Part shown: positions 13,741 through 14,232 of the stretch, one piece after another | Layout: every line of letters begins with the position of its first letter | Numbering within the stretch: the stretch's first letter is position 1 | Assembly (NCBI GenBank): GCA_934489015.1 | Contig: CAKSSN010000039.1 | Location: 1-14,232 of the forward strand | From: an uncultured Clostridia bacterium | Lineage (GTDB): Bacteria; Bacillota; Clostridia; UBA1381 | Length of the DNA: 14,232 nt | Reading direction: 5' to 3' | Made by a program: the position numbers and the translations under genes | Notes under the pieces: generated by a model | What the model was told of the DNA's origin: nothing | What the model saw: the letters and a program-made list of their open reading frames with translations, nothing else | Database searches by the model: none

Positions 13741-14232
13741 TCACAATGATTTTTTATTTTTGCAATAATTTCGGAAGGCAAAAGCCTCCATCCTTGAGGG
13801 AGGGGGACCGCGTAAGCGGTGGAAGGAGTAAAAACCCGGTATTGCAATTATCTTGAAATCAGCTAAATATGTTTTTTAGTCAAATTTTATTAACACTTTG
13901 ACTATTTGCTATTCCTCGTCATTTACAGGTGTTCTTTTGTGCGACAAAAGAACCAAAACCGCCGGGAGTCCGGTACCTCCCGGGCCCTGAACCGCTTGGG
14001 GCACGCCCCAAGACCCCATGCAAGCGAATGTTTTCACTTTTGCATAATTTATCGCAAGCCAACGCGGCAAGGGAAAGTTATATTCTGATTGTGATGCGCT
14101 TGGCTTTTACCGCAGCGATGCATACGCCGCTGCTACATATTGATTTGCATTTTACGGTTTTCGGCGAAATTTGAAAATGTTGAATAATTTATTGGTTCCG
14201 CTCGATTTAACGCTTTGGGGATATTTGGTTGT
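13741..14232 (+). repeat. Long structured repeat element, copy B (reaches window end)
   Basis: It matches copy A at a fixed offset of 677 bases from 13778 to the window end. About 12 differences fall in the first 150 bases but only about five in the next 300. The GC stem is perfect here (CCGGGAG 13962-13968/CTCCCGG 13977-13983), and the CTTGGGGC/GCCCCAAG hairpin is at 13995-14012. Upstream of 13778 it shares a further 35-50 bases with the left-end copy but not with copy A, so its start is put near 13741. The window ends inside the repeat. Confidence 0.85.

Overview
This window looks like a chromosomal stretch from an anaerobic, probably gut-associated Clostridia (Bacillota). The pointers are strong AAAGGA/GGAGG ribosome binding sites, sigma-A-type promoters with 17-bp spacers, a sodium-pumping decarboxylase operon, a HydE hydrogenase maturase, a BaiN/HI0933-type flavoprotein, and many extragenic palindromic repeats. 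The genus cannot be named from the sequence alone. Both window ends lie inside repeats, so this may be a contig broken at repeats.

Layout. Positions 1-865 are a repeat region with no credible gene. The block 939-8654 is transcribed leftward (minus strand). It holds two sets of genes: (i) gtrA-like, hydE, an AraC-type regulator and a glycoside hydrolase family 2 enzyme; (ii) a four-gene sodium-translocating decarboxylase operon in the order gamma/delta-type membrane subunit, biotin carrier, beta subunit, carboxyltransferase. A divergent promoter region at 8655-9105 separates these from a rightward block: dUTPase and a FAD flavoprotein (overlapping ATGA), an unknown five-helix membrane protein, and a zinc-ribbon/YARHG membrane protein with its own promoter. 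Positions 12600-14232 are again repeats.

Gene logic. The decarboxylase operon encodes every part of one membrane complex. The carboxyltransferase takes CO2 from a carboxylic acid (most likely oxaloacetate), the separate carrier protein carries it on biotin, and the beta subunit releases it while exporting Na+. AraC plus GH2 look like a small sugar-response and hydrolysis unit; HydE is translationally coupled to the AraC gene although the other hydrogenase maturation genes are absent here. dUTPase and the flavoprotein form a tight pair.

The most unusual content is the repeat system. Each flank carries an array of short palindromes of two alternating types about 70-80 bp apart, joined to a longer element that can fold into about nine consecutive hairpins. 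The left copy is inverted relative to two right copies, which form a 677-bp direct repeat. Palindrome arms show compensatory changes, and most (not all) imperfect pairs are G-U in one strand sense. That sense matches the direction in which the outermost genes are transcribed toward each array. I cannot identify the long element; it may be an undescribed structured RNA or a structured mobile or recombinogenic repeat.
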